Shown here: one piece after another, positions 52,301 through 63,234 of the stretch | Numbering within the stretch: position 1 is the first letter of the stretch | How the letters are laid out: each line of letters starts with the position of its first letter | Assembly: GCA_006937955.1 (NCBI GenBank) | Contig: SSNP01000050.1 | Location: 2,895,261 to 2,959,260 of the forward strand | Reading direction: 5' to 3' | DNA length: 64,000 nucleotides | Source of the DNA: Pachypanchax playfairii | Taxonomy: Eukaryota; Chordata; Actinopteri; Cyprinodontiformes; Aplocheilidae | Made by a program: the position numbers and the translations under genes | The notes under the pieces: generated by a model | Seen by the model: only the letters and a program-made list of their open reading frames with translations | Told to the model about the DNA's origin: nothing | Databases searched by the model: none

Positions 52301-55300
52301 CTGGTGAGTAAAGTCTACAACAGGAAAACAAAAGCACAGAAAAACATCCAGTGAGCCGGACTCTCTCTAGCTTAAATGAAAATCTGACTCCTTGGAAATA
52401 CATGTGTAAAGAAAGTGGACTCAGGACTTTTTCACGGTGCCAAAATTCCTTGTTAAATCAGGTGTGAGTCTGTACAGATTACACAGGGAAGCGACTCATC
52501 ACATGAGATTCAATGACAGCAGTGTAACTGAACCCCGCTACAAGCACAAGGTCAGCTGCTATACATGAACACAGAAACTGATTTGATCATATCATCTGAC
52601 CTCAGTTAAATGTTTCACACACAATAGATTATCATTGCCTGAAGAGAAATAACCATTCTCTCTAAACTTTGTTCATCCCACTGTGTGTATTACTGAGAAA
52701 TTTACTACAAGTTAAATATCCAGCCTCCTTTACGAGTCAGCGCTCATATACCTGCAGTGTAACCTGCAGATCTGAAACTTTATTTAATGCATTCTTTTTC
52801 TCTGTTGCCTCAATCTGCACATTTCACTCCAGGGCCGGTTCTGGGCATAGGCAGACTAGGCAATTGCCTCGGGCGCCCTCTGCTGGAGGGGACGCCAAAT
52901 TCTCTTTTTTTTTTTGGACAAACTGTTGGACACACCATTCATCTCATGTAAAGAGCAAAATAAGTAATAATTAAATATCTATCTATCATCTCTACTGTTC
53001 ATTTTAATATGAATAAAAAAATATTGCAATGTAATCCAGTTATTGAGTTACGTTGTTTCTGTTCTGGGCTGTAGGGGGCGCCAAAATCCTTTTTCGCCTA
53101 GGGCACCATGCAGCTCAGGGCTGGCCATGTTTCAGTCCACCATTCAGCTGCTTTTTTAGATTTTCTTTGTTTCACTTTCTGCTGCTGTTGAAAAAAAATG
53201 ACATTTGCTGTGCTGTTTCGTTGCTGTTGGTTTAAGAAATTGATTTTCCACCTTTACTTTTTTATCGAGTAGATTAGGATAAAAATCAAGCTGTCCAAAA
53301 ATAAATGTCCAAACCTGGTCATGGATGTGAAAATATTCCTGCACTGACCTAAGATCAGCTTTAAAATCAATCTGTCTTAAATGACACTTAAATTGTTGAA
53401 TTCTTCCTCGCTGGACTTCAGTAACACATTTTAAACTGTTTTGTATACAATACTGAACAGAAATGAGCCACCTACCCCAAAGCACTGCAGCAACACCCTC
53501 TTATTGTCCTTGTTGTTTTCTGTTCTCAAATATTGTAATACAGTTTTGAGTACATCTGGTCCAATGGTGTAATTAACATGCCACACGGGGCCCATGGCGT
53601 CCTCCAAAGCCAACAGGATCACTACAGTTGTGCTAACTGCGTGATTCAGCACTGTAGTCACAGGCGTAGAGAGGAGACCCTTGATCTTGATGCTCAGACT
53701 CTCCACCCAGCAGAGCAGGAGAGTCCGTACAACCATATTCTGAGTAACACAAGGCTGACATTCTAAGACGGCGCTGTTTGGGCAGATCCAGTTAAACTGT
53801 TTGATCAGATTTGATGCTAAACAGAAATCAGGGTTGGTAGTGGTGCTGTTGTTGGTTGTGGTGGTGTAGTTGGTGTAGGTCTTACACATTCTGCTCACCC
53901 ACACTTTAGACACCTCCTGAGAAAACAACTGGATGAGTTCAGCATTTCGACAGATTGATGAGACAAAACTGGCCTGATCTTGCTCCCAGCACTGAGTCAA
54001 GAGTGTTGCATTTGGAGGAGAGATGATCCAGCTGGAGTACTGACAGTGCTGAGTAGGTTTTAATACAGTCATGTTGCCTCCTCCTCCTCCTCCTCCTCCT
54101 CCTCCTCCTCCTCCTGAGTCAGGAGGTATGCCTGAATGGTTAGCACAGTACTTTGGCAACCAGGAATTGTCCTGATTGGCCAGCAGGTTCTGGAGGACCG
54201 TGTCATTAGCACAGACTTTAGAGGTGAAGTTAAGAGTGTCAATCTCAGCGCAGAGAGCAACTTCAGTCATGTCCACGATGATGGGATTCAACCAGTCGGG
54301 ATACCTGCATATCTAAAACACAGATACAAGAAGAGACGTCACAAAACCAAATCTGACTTTATACAAAATAACCATCTTAATGTTCACTGAAAAGCTTCAG
54401 TGTTGTTGATCTATTTACTAAGTAAAATTAGTTTTATTTTGATAGAATTACAGCCCCAAGATGGCAAAAGTTGGGACTCTGTTATTTATTTTGATTCCTT
54501 TACCATGTATTAGCGAATATCAGCTAATTTTAAATATGGTAGCACCAACAGATGAGCTGAGCTGAACATATTTGTTCAAATCTTGCTGTGAAAATTCATA
54601 TTCAATATTTTTTTCCCACATCTGTGCAGCAGCTGGTGAAAAGGAAAACACCTCTGGCCATTAACTTCCAAAACTGCCATTTTTAAAAATTTCTTGATGC
54701 CCAATTATGATTCAGTGCAGTTAAATTCCTATGATCCCATCATTGTTTTGTATATTCTGCATATAAAATTAATTTGCTGAAGATTTTCCTGTATTGATTT
54801 TAAGCTTTAAAGTTTCATTATTGTTTTTGTTGAGATTATTTTAAGGGTACAATGATAAAATTTGAAGAAGCTGAGTATTTTTAAATGTAGATTGGTTTTA
54901 ACCACAGATTAACAAAGGTTTAAAAGGGTGAGATTAGAATTAAAGCTCAAATGAATAATTGTGTCCGTTTATTTAGATAAAATTTTGGGGTTTTTCCTCT
55001 TTTTCTTTTATTTATTTATTTATTTATTCTACTTTTTAACATGGATTCGAAGGATTAAAATTGCATATGTAAACCGAAATATAAACTTATAAACCAAAAC
55101 AAATAAAATCCATAAACTACACTGGAAAGGCAGAGGAAGCAGACATGGAAAGCACATTTCTTGCTATTCTGTCATATTAAATAAACACTTTCATTGCGTT
55201 CAGTCCATTTATTATAGCTGTCCAGGTAAAAACCCACCTCTGGTGAGACGGTTATTTGTTGCTCCGTGCTCGTGCAGGTGGATGACAGCCACCGGTTCTG

Positions 55301-58175
55301 AGGATTTTCTAGCAGCTTTTCAAAAACAGATGCCTTACAGCAAACATTCTTAAAAAAGGCAAGTTGATCGCTCTGCCAACACAAGGCAACGATGGACTCA
55401 TCCACCTGCCGTTCCCCCCACGTCTGGTAGTCACACCATGCGGCCAAGTTGAACGATTGTGTTTGCAAAGGCTTTGTTTGCAAAGATTGTGTTGGTAAAG
55501 GTTGAGTTGGTAAAGGTTGTGTTGGTAATGGTTGAGTTGGTAAAGATTGTGTTGGTAAAGGTTGAGTTGGTAAAGATTGAGTCGGTAAAGGTTGAGTTGG
55601 TAAAGGTTTTGTTGGTAAAGGTTGTGTTGGTAAAGGTTGAGTTGGTAAAGGTTGAGTTGGTAAAGATTGTGTTGGTAAAGGTTGAGTTGGTAAAGGTTGA
55701 GTTGGTAAAGGTTTTGTTGGTAAAGATTGTGTTGGTAAAGGTTGAGTTGGTAAAGATTGTGTTGGTAAAGGTTGTGTTGGTAAAGGTTGAGTTGGTAAAG
55801 GTTGAGTTGGTAAAGGTTGCATTGGAGGACCCATTGGGAAATTTACAGCAGTGCTGCAGTGCCCCTGAAGCCACCCAATGTCTTTGTTAAGAAGTAGTGC
55901 ATTCAGAAATGTTTTGTTGGCGCAAACCTGCTGTGTGAAAGTGATCTGATCAAACATGATGCACATTGACAGCATATCTGTGGTAATCTGCATCACATCA
56001 GTCCACTGTGAGTACCGACAGGGATCCAGCGGGACTGGGTTCTGGTCAGGGAACAATGGAGATGGGGGCGAGTTTGAACAGTTGGGCATTAACTGCCAGT
56101 TGTCTGGGTTAGACATTAAAAACATTAAGAACCCTATGTGCTCGCAGATGAGTTTGGTCAGGTTGACACGATCGAGGGTCATGCAGAAGTCCAGCAAGGC
56201 GGGGTCCACTGGTTGAGGGGGCGGTTCCAGCCACTGATCATACATACAGAACTGTCTGACCAGGTATCCTCTGTCTACAGAGGAGTTAATACAGTATCTA
56301 TACAGCCAGACGTTCCCAGGGTCCCAGAGCAGCTGCTTCATCAGCAAAGAATTGTTACACACTTGTCTCACAAACTGTGTGCGATCACTATTACTGCACA
56401 GAGACACAAGAGCACCATTCACCATGCTGTTCCCAGACCAGCTGCTGTAGTTACAGGCAGGCTGCTGGAGGTTGGACGTGTCCCTGGCGACTCGTTGGGG
56501 AGCAGCAGTATTTTCATACAGAGATGCAACAACAGGGGAGGGTTGTGTAGCCCCGACAACACAGTCAGATGACTTGACAATGAGTGGAACCAACAGTGCC
56601 TCAGCGATGTAACACATGTTCCTCCACAGCAGGTTTATTTGGCTGCTGCTGAGGGAGCTCAGAACCTGACACAAAGAGACCAGCGATGCAGAAGATCCCT
56701 CTCCTGAACCCATAAGGACGTCAGCACACATTGTGTCATTGAGCATGGCCAGACTATGGTGATCGCACGCCATCTCATAGTGAGGATTGGTGAAATTACT
56801 AGATGAGGTGCTGTGTTGGATGGGGATGTCAGAAGGATTCTGGCAGTTCTGTCCAGGAAACATGAACGGTAACTTATTTGGAGGCAGCAAGTTTTCCAAG
56901 AGGATGTCAATGATTGATATACCGAAGGACCAGCTCACATTGTGCCTTAATCCCCTGAAAATAAAAAAACAGGGGAACTATAACCATTCTTTGTAATAAA
57001 TCATATTTATCAATACATGATATAGATTAAGGGATTTACGTCATAAAAGCTGATTCACACCACATGTACATCCATCATAATATAAGAATCAAAAGCTTAA
57101 TAAGAGCTTTAATAAAAAGATTTGTATGATTATTACCAATAACCCACCAGATAATTAGCTGCTTGAGATCTCCTGCAGAACAAGTGGGGAAACAATAATA
57201 AGTAAATAATTATCTGCAAACTGTAATTTAACATGTATAATGATGTTGTTTTACCTGGTGTGCAGGTCTCGTCTTCATTTATAGACGGGATTTTTATTCC
57301 TAACTGTAAAGCTATGTTAATATAATCCACTGGTGTTTCCAGTATTGTTGCCATAATCTTTAACGCATATGCTGCAGAGGAATCCAGGAGGACACTCACA
57401 AGACTTATCAAATCCTTAGAGACAGAAAGACTGGTCAGCATGTTGAGAAGGTTTTGCTGAAAACCATTTAATAACGCAGTCAGTATGTTCCCCAAATTGA
57501 AGTTCGTCCCAAAGAAGCTGCTCGTCCCTTCGTCGGGGGTCAGCGGAGTGCAGGTCTGGGATTTCATGGAAGACAAATAGGCCAACAGCGGCTGTCCAAA
57601 CTGCTGAGACACGGCCTTGGTTAGCTCTGCCTCCAGTCCACAGTCCTGCCTCTCAGAGAGAATACAAACCAACGTTTCGGGCAGATCATTCATGAACCCT
57701 TGTCTCGTCAGAGGTTGAAAAAGCCCGTAAAGGTTATTCAGAATGCTGTAATAAGCATTTAGGTCAAACGCCTCCTGTGTGGAATTGACACTGATGCTGC
57801 GTGTGTTTCCATTAGGAATGGATTGAAGCTGAGAAATTACTTTCTGGACATCATCCTCCAACTTTGTGTTGTCAACAGGAGACGGGTTGGTGTTTGTAGA
57901 CGTGAATTTGGGCTGTGAATCCACATGCTTGATATCACACGTGATTCCTGTAAAACAACAAAAAAAAACAACAAAATATTTAATCTCTAAAAACTGATCC
58001 CAAAATACCGCCATCAAATTTTTTATTTAAGTAAATGTTTTTCTTAGGGGCAGATTTCATTGTAAAGCTGTTTAATGACATTTTCAACACAATGGAAGTG
58101 TTTAGAATCAGGAAACTATTTTTAGTACTTACCTAATAAGATGCTCACCGTGCAAACAGCCCGAGCTGACAACAT
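40323..58175 (-). CDS. strc: stereocilin, complete, 28 coding exons, enlarged N-terminal half
   Basis: Exons: 58175-58133, 57947-57255, 57172-57148, 56954-55238, 54312-53476, 52314-52249, 52154-52044, 51913-51759, 50799-50613, 49053-48938, 48653-48524, 48403-48221, 47269-47231, 47123-46932, 46719-46579, 46279-46218, 46111-45976, 45875-45787, 44498-44363, 44164-43968, 43173-43083, 42815-42644, 42291-42116, 41977-41822, 41285-41143, 41054-40906, 40809-40712, 40577-40323. The sum is 6495 nt with no frame break (2164 aa; human STRC about 1775). Features: signal peptide from exons 1-2; a stereocilin block WGLRHNVSW across exons 3-4; six Cys-rich modules (about aa 420-970); a P/S-L-P-T-Q/K repeat; a Gly13 run; then the helical armadillo-like stereocilin/mesothelin/otoancorin fold, including CSEEQ, NTWGTDVFIEIG and ITPMAISMIP; and a hydrophobic GPI-anchor-type C-terminus. 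Stereocilin forms hair-bundle top connectors and attachment crowns; human loss causes DFNB16 deafness. Otoancorin and mesothelin fit the C-terminal motifs less well. Confidence 0.93.
43254..43840 (+). mobile_element. PIF/Harbinger-type MITE with transposase remnant, in strc intron 20
   Basis: The ends ggtgcgttcacaccg and cggtgtgaacgtg are inverted to each other. The interior is rich in aacg/gacg words. At about 43506-43582 a 25-codon stretch beginning MDEVRFQRYFRLSRAQFED resembles the N-terminal part of PIF/Harbinger transposases (a YFR-S-xx-F pattern). The remainder of the transposase is deleted, so the copy is non-autonomous. It lies antisense in strc intron 20 and leaves both neighbouring exons intact. 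Confidence 0.7.
45078..45290. mobile_element. hAT-type MITE, 213 bp, perfect 8-bp target duplication
   Basis: It begins cagggatgggcaactccagg and ends with the inverse (cctggagttgcccatccctg). The whole element is nearly palindromic, with arms sharing tgtttcaccacacctgatt-type sequence. It is flanked on both sides by ccctaaat (45070-45077 and 45291-45298). An 8-bp duplication and CAGGG ends are the hAT signature. Confidence 0.9.
45516..45568 (+). repeat. (ATGGT)n pentanucleotide tail of the LINE
   Basis: About ten perfect atggt units directly follow the LINE 3' end and probably arose at its insertion. Confidence 0.9.
49229..49930 (-). mobile_element. TTAA-flanked MITE, copy 2, with an extra 107-bp segment, in strc intron 9
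   Basis: The core at 49336-49930 is bounded by TTAA at each end and matches copies 1 and 3 in inverse orientation to copy 1. A further segment, 49229-49335 (ttaaagggctccttttgaag to gatttctttaatc), is shared with copy 3 but absent from copy 1. The outermost ends ttaaagggctcc and ggactctttaa are also imperfectly inverted, so the full unit may be about 700 bp. Confidence 0.75.
52830..53126 (+). mobile_element. probable hAT-type MITE in strc intron 5
   Basis: The segment runs from cagggccggttctgggcata (with caattgcctcgggcgccctc) to gcctagggcaccatgcagct and cagggctggcc. The wording is that of a repeat common in fishes, with related ends. I could not find a clean target duplication, and the ends have diverged. 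Confidence 0.5.
54076..54116 (-). repeat. strc: (GGA)n run coding 13 glycines in strc exon 5
   Basis: The + strand has cctcctcct repeated, read on the coding strand as about 13 consecutive glycine codons (about aa 893-905) between two Cys-rich modules. It is an in-frame trinucleotide microsatellite, likely to vary in length between individuals, acting as a flexible linker. Confidence 0.85.
55456..55815 (-). repeat. strc: 15-bp coding minisatellite, 24 units, in strc exon 4
   Basis: The + strand shows 24 back-to-back 15-bp units close to gttgagttggtaaag, with variants such as attgtgttggtaaag and gttttgttggtaaag. On the coding strand each unit gives five residues, P/S-L-P-T-Q/K, at about aa 634-753. 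Because 15 is a multiple of 3, copy-number changes keep the frame. The tract sits between two Cys-rich modules and would be an extended Pro/Thr linker, a likely site of O-glycosylation. No stop occurs in three frames of the repeat, so overlapping false ORFs appear on both strands. Confidence 0.93.
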
Positions 58176-58762
58176 TTTAAGTGTCTTAAAGCACACAAAC
58201 CCCCTGAGATAGTTACAGAATTCACCCCCAAAAAAATGACTTTATCCTGTTGCTGCAGAGGAAACATTTAGCCAAGACAGATTGAGCTTCATATTTATCA
58301 ACGCTACAAAGTCAGTGTTTCACTTCATCCATCAGAGTTGAGGTGATGATCCATCCTTCATGACTAACAGAGTCTGCAGACTCCTCACCTCTGAGTAGAC
58401 CTGCAACCGAACACCTGGTCTGACAGCAGCGTAATCAAAGACAACCGGTAATGGGAGTGTAAAAAGAGGTGTGAAATGTGGGCTGTGAAACGCAGACGGG
58501 GATTTTAACAAGCACACCAACTGGTGTTGTATTATTAATGAGGTGTGTTGATTAAGTCCTCAGTCTGAAACCAGACTCCTGCCAGCAGAGGAGTCAGGAG
58601 ACGCAGGGCCGACTGCTGGAGGACCGATCTGACATCTGCTGCCAACATGCTGAGCTACAGGCTGGAAGTCCCATTTACAAGCTGATGTTTACATAAGCAA
58701 CATGTTTTCTGACAGAGAAAGTGGCAGGAAACACGTACCAGAGAGTTGTTCTCCGTTTTTCT
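58176..58762. other. strc upstream region
   Basis: This stretch lies between the strc start codon and the upstream MITE. A TATA-like gataaatatg on the - strand at about 58293-58302 would suit a start site roughly 90-100 nt before the ATG. No other motif stands out. Confidence 0.3.
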
Positions 58763-59460
58763 TTAAAAGAGGCCCTTCCATTAAAAACGTTTTTCTGAGG
58801 TTTCTGTTGAATATTTTAGCTCCACAGGTGTTCTTACCTTCATAGTGGGTGAAAACAGGTCAACAACTTCTCTTTCAGTTTTAATCTCTGAAACTACGCA
58901 GGTGGCGATAAAATCCGAGTTCTCCCGAGTCCGAACGGCCTGTATCTGTTTCGTCACAACTCCTTTGTTCGTTAGTATTCAGCTGCTCCCGCAGTTGAAA
59001 CCAGCGCGTCTAGCATGCTGCTGGCTAAAAGCTGTAGCATAAGACGTAGCAAACAGGAAGACACGACATCTGATGTTGCCATGCGCAGCGGGGCAGGAAA
59101 CAGTATACCTTGCTCTCATAGGCTAGTTTGTTAGCCAATCAGAGTCCAGCAAATTCTAATAACGAATATGAACAAGCTGCTGAAGCAGCCTGACGGAAGG
59201 AACCAGAACCAGACGAATTTTAATTCAGACAGATTGAAAGGTCTGTTAATAAGTGTGTCCTGATGTTTTTTAGATATAAAATGTTTCATATTACAGGTTA
59301 ATACATAAGAAATGACCACAAAGTCCTGAAATTTGTATGAAATTGCCTTTTTAACATTAAAGAAATCAGTACTTTTTTTCCAGTACTGAGATCTTGGTGG
59401 TTTTTTGGTACATGAAGTGCAGTCCTCATCTTTTTAACCTTCAAAAGGAGCCCTGTTCAA
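58763..59460 (+). mobile_element. TTAA-flanked MITE, copy 3, with the extra 107-bp segment, upstream of strc
   Basis: The core at 58763-59354 has TTAA at both ends and matches copy 1 in the same orientation and copy 2 in inverse orientation. The added segment up to about 59460 (ending ggagccctgttcaa) matches 49229-49335 inverted. It begins about 590 bp upstream of the strc start codon, close enough to affect its promoter. Confidence 0.75.
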
Positions 59461-60849
59461 GTTGGAGTGTTTAACTTTCTGCTTCATCCTCAAACTTCAA
59501 TAAGCTCGTCTCTGAAGGTGGAACGTTACACCCAGCTGGGTTTGATGTGAATCAGGTCAGTTCAGACAGCTCCACATAAAGTAACAGGGTGGAGTTCCTT
59601 CAGTTTCTTTAGGTCTGTCATAATTTATTCAACCTTTAAAACCTATGTAAGACAACATCACCCTGCAATGAAAAACAAAACATTTTGCTGTTTTCCTAAA
59701 AAAATAGCTTTACCCAATTTAATTATGCAGAGTTCCAAAATACCATAAAACTTACTATCACGTAGTTTTTTCATAAAATACATATTTTTTTTGTATTCTT
59801 TTTTAAATATAGCTTTAATGTTTTAAACTTCCCTAAATCACTGAAAGCAGCCGAATTATAATGATTTAAATACAAAACAGCTTAAACTGGTTTGAATCAA
59901 GTCATGGTTCAGACTTAAGGAGGAAATGAATGTCATTGGGATCCCAAAACCTGGATCTGAGTCCACATCAGAGGTTTTCAACACAGACCTGGTAACTGAA
60001 TGAGGTGCCTATGGCTGGTCCTGCTCACCTAAATTCACATCAGAAAAAACATGTTTTTTTTTTTTTTTTAACAATCTGTTGTTTTGATGTAGTGAAGCAT
60101 CTACAGATGTAAAACATCTGGATGTTGCAGTTTTCCTGCCATCTGAAAAACGATTGAGACACTAGTGAACATTAGAAAGAACTGATCCAGGTAGGTCGAC
60201 CTGAACCAGAATTTGATGGAAACCTAATCTGAGATGTTCTTGTGGACTTCTAAATCCTAATAACATTCACTAATGAAAAATGTGTTGCGATACAGCAAAA
60301 TGGAATTATTCAGTTCCCCCAAATTAGTAAAACACCAAGTGTTAGATTTCATACAGATATGATGCAGGGTGAAAATTTAAATACATTTGATTGTTTACAG
60401 ACTCAGTTTCTGTTTAAAGAACAGAAATTTATCTCCAGTTTGGTGAAAAGTTTTATTGTTTTTAGATGAAGTTTCTGCTCAAGTGACACTAATCTAGTTT
60501 ATTTAAAACTAAATTAAACTGTGTGAACACAAATTCAACCAGATTGTTCCAATAACATCTGACCTGCACCTCGTCCTTTAACTGAGACCCCACAACACTT
60601 AATTATTCACTAAATCTGAAGGGATTTAATGTTACCTGATAAATAACCTTCTCTTCTTTATAAGTGATACACCTTAATGACTTTAAAACATGAACCGTAA
60701 ACAAAAGAAAGGCACCTGGAGAATAAAAAGGCTTCTAATTATTTACTAAATACTACAGGAAATGCCAATATACCTGTCACTATGATGTCATCACAGTTAT
60801 CGAATCCAGCGGTAGGGAATTAAAAACAAAAGATTGTGCGAAGTTCTTT
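59461..60849. other. intergenic between strc and ctdspl2, no gene seen
   Basis: AT-rich DNA with T homopolymers (about 60055-60069). No exon, RNA gene or named repeat recognised. The far end may already be ctdspl2 3' UTR. Confidence 0.35.
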
Positions 60850-63234
60850 TCACCTTTAAAACTTTGTTTCAGAAATTCAACGTAACTGTATATATACACT
60901 TTACAATAGCATACAGCCCGACAGATAACAAGTCTTAAAACATCTTGAAATACAGATTCAGCACAAACAGCATTTCTGGCAGGTAAAATGGCTTAACGGT
61001 GAAATCAAACATTCGACACGGACACAGCTCCCAAAGGAAGAAGTGTCCTGTTCCAAATTTACGTTAGGCGTTTCCCAGAAAGCTAGCTGCACTCGTTTCC
61101 ATGCTAAACTGAACCCTTTTGTGACAGTGTGCTAAAACATACTGATATTTGTATTAAAAAAAAAAACAAACAGAAAAAACCCACACACACTGCATCCGAT
61201 GTAACATTAAATCTTCATTAATACATTTAGATATACCATGCCATTTAAAAATCAGAAATACAAAAGTTTGTCCCTATTTTAAGGACTTTGTTTTTTTTTT
61301 TTTTAGACAAGAAGCTGCATGTATTGTACAACTATCAGTGTACAATTAAACTGGTAAAGCACGTTAAAAAAGGGGCTGGATGAAAAGTATCAAACTGATT
61401 GTTCAGAAAAAAAATTTTAAACGTTAAAACCTGTTTTTTTTTTTTTTTTTGAAAGCACAAAGTCAGCTGAAGAAATGGGAGGGCAACATCACGCTGGAAG
61501 ATTGCATAACAGATAAAAGATGGTGACAGATTAGTTACAGGAGTGAAAATGTGTATTTCTATATTTTATTAATGTCTTTTTCTTTCAGATGAGATCAAAA
61601 CAGAATTTAGAAAAACATTTGAGCCTTCACTGGGTTTTTATATTTACATTCATAGTCTGAACACGTGAACATTCTGAGTAAACGCCACTGTGGCTTTCCC
61701 GCTTTAATCAAGAGCTTCACGGAGCAACAAACCAGGTGAAGTGATTATTAATGATTGTTTGCCCAGTTTTTAACCAAAACATTCTTCACGCCATTATCTG
61801 CAGAGCTTTGAGGTCTGATTGTCTCTTTCTTCTAAGCTGTTTGCGGATGGGGTGAGCGCGCGGTCAGGACTGAGATCACATGACCTGTATGGCAACTAAA
61901 AACGCACCGCGTTGGCTTCTTCAGAACAATCAACACAAAACAACATGCTGAATCGTCACGAGATCGGAGTTAAATCTCAAAGTTGAGGCAGTTGAACTTC
62001 TGCGATGTTCGAGTTCAGGTTTTTACCAGCGCGACTGAACACGCGATTAGGATGTCGGTTCAATTCCAAGGAGAAAAATCTGAATCATGTAAACAAAGAG
62101 GGTTTAAACCGAACTACAAACATCTGACCAGATTCCTATCATGAGATTTAAAACACTAGGAAAGATGTGCTACATTACCCATGATGCTACTCAAATAAGC
62201 CACCGAATCAACACAGTACAACTCGATGATTTAGCCAGAATACTTGTTCCAGAGTAAAAGACAATACTGATTACAGACAAAGAAATCAAATGTTGCTTAA
62301 AGAAAGTCTTTTCTTTTTTTTTGGGGGGGGGGGGGGGGGGGGGGACATCATGTTGAGAATGAATGCCCTCTAACCTTTACAACATGTAAGATTTACAGTA
62401 AAGAAGATCCTAACAGTTAAAGAAGCAACTTGTCTACAATGACGCAATCGCACCATTTTAACAACAAAAAGTCTTCGATGATTTCATCTCCATTTGAGTT
62501 GTCGCTGATATGCACCCATGTTGGAAAAAAAACATTCATTACCCTTTTTTTTAAAAAATTCCTCTTACAAACACAAAAATATCTCGGAAACTTAAAAAAA
62601 AAAGAAAAAAAAACAAGAAACGACCAGTTTTACCAGAAAAAACTTCAACCAACGACAGGAACAGAGCTACAGAGGAATGCATATGATCTTAAAAGCTACA
62701 GATTGGATGTTTGCCCGAGCATCAGATCAGTGTGTGCGTGTGTGATGAGAGGTGCACACACATCCACAGACTGAGTAATCAGACCAGTCGTTTCCTGCTG
62801 AGAATCTGGTCTGTAACCACAGAACGTCACTCTTCATCAGCGTTGACGGAGCACCAGGAGGGTAGTTTGGGTTCAGGGTGGAGGTCCTCTTTACCCGGTG
62901 GTGTTTTCACGTCCACTAAACCAGCACCAATGCTTCGGATGTTAGCGTGGAGTCGATATGTCGCTCCACGACCAGAGTCACGTAAAAAGACAAGTCAACC
63001 TGGGCTTGTTCGTAGTGTGTGTAATTTTATCTTTTCTATCTTTTTTTTTTAAAGAAAATTACACCCAGATTAGTTTTCCCAAATGTTTTCTTTTAAAGAT
63101 TTTTTTTTTTATAAAAAAGGCTGAGTTTTTAAAATTAATGGCAATGTTGGAGTTTGTCATCCAAAGGAAGGCTTTTTACACACATGCTGATTTCAGTCTC
63201 TTCAGGTTGTCCTATAGTGAGACTCTGCTTCAGC
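60850..63234 (-). other. ctdspl2 3' UTR and downstream DNA
   Basis: No coding exon is visible here. The region directly follows the ctdspl2 stop codon, so at least part is 3' UTR; its end is not resolved. It contains a 22-base G run (62323-62344) and several A/T homopolymers. Confidence 0.4.
62323..62344. repeat. 22-base poly-G run
   Basis: An uninterrupted run of 22 G directly follows a T-rich run. On the - strand it reads poly-C then poly-A in the likely ctdspl2 3' UTR. Length in such runs is unreliable in most assemblies. Confidence 0.9.

Larger units (their letters stand above)
53884..56455 (-). repeat. strc: tandem cysteine-rich modules in stereocilin, exons 4-5
   Basis: About six diverged copies of a roughly 55-70 aa module follow one another, interrupted by intron 4 and by the five-residue repeat. 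Each complete copy has C-x-Y-x2-W near the start, then a leucine-rich stretch with an internal Cys, a VC-x-N/K pair of landmarks, and W-x4-C at the end. Copies begin at CNYSSW, FCMYDQW, CRYSQW, CDYQTW, CRYPDW and CQYSSW. CRYPDW starts exactly at the exon 5 acceptor, which supports choosing 54312 as that border. Many Asn-x-Ser/Thr sites suggest heavy N-glycosylation. Human stereocilin has only degenerate traces of the pattern. I do not know a named domain for it. Confidence 0.75.

Noticed and set aside
54069..54260. Glutamate-run ORF over the (GGA)n tract
   Set aside because: Out-of-frame reading of the glycine repeat; the glycine frame is continuous with flanking Cys-rich modules.
55456..55815. 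CRISPR array, because of regular short repeats
   Set aside because: Units are contiguous 15-mers with no spacers, within a vertebrate coding exon.
57137..57147. Downstream donor (G|GTAATA) for strc exon 3
   Set aside because: It leaves phase 1 and produces a stop at once on joining exon 4; the GTGGGT donor keeps frame and homology.
40323..58175. Identity as otoancorin or mesothelin instead of stereocilin
   Set aside because: The C-terminal CSEEQ, WG..FIEIG and ITPMAISMIP blocks and the N-terminal WGLRHNVSW block match stereocilin specifically.
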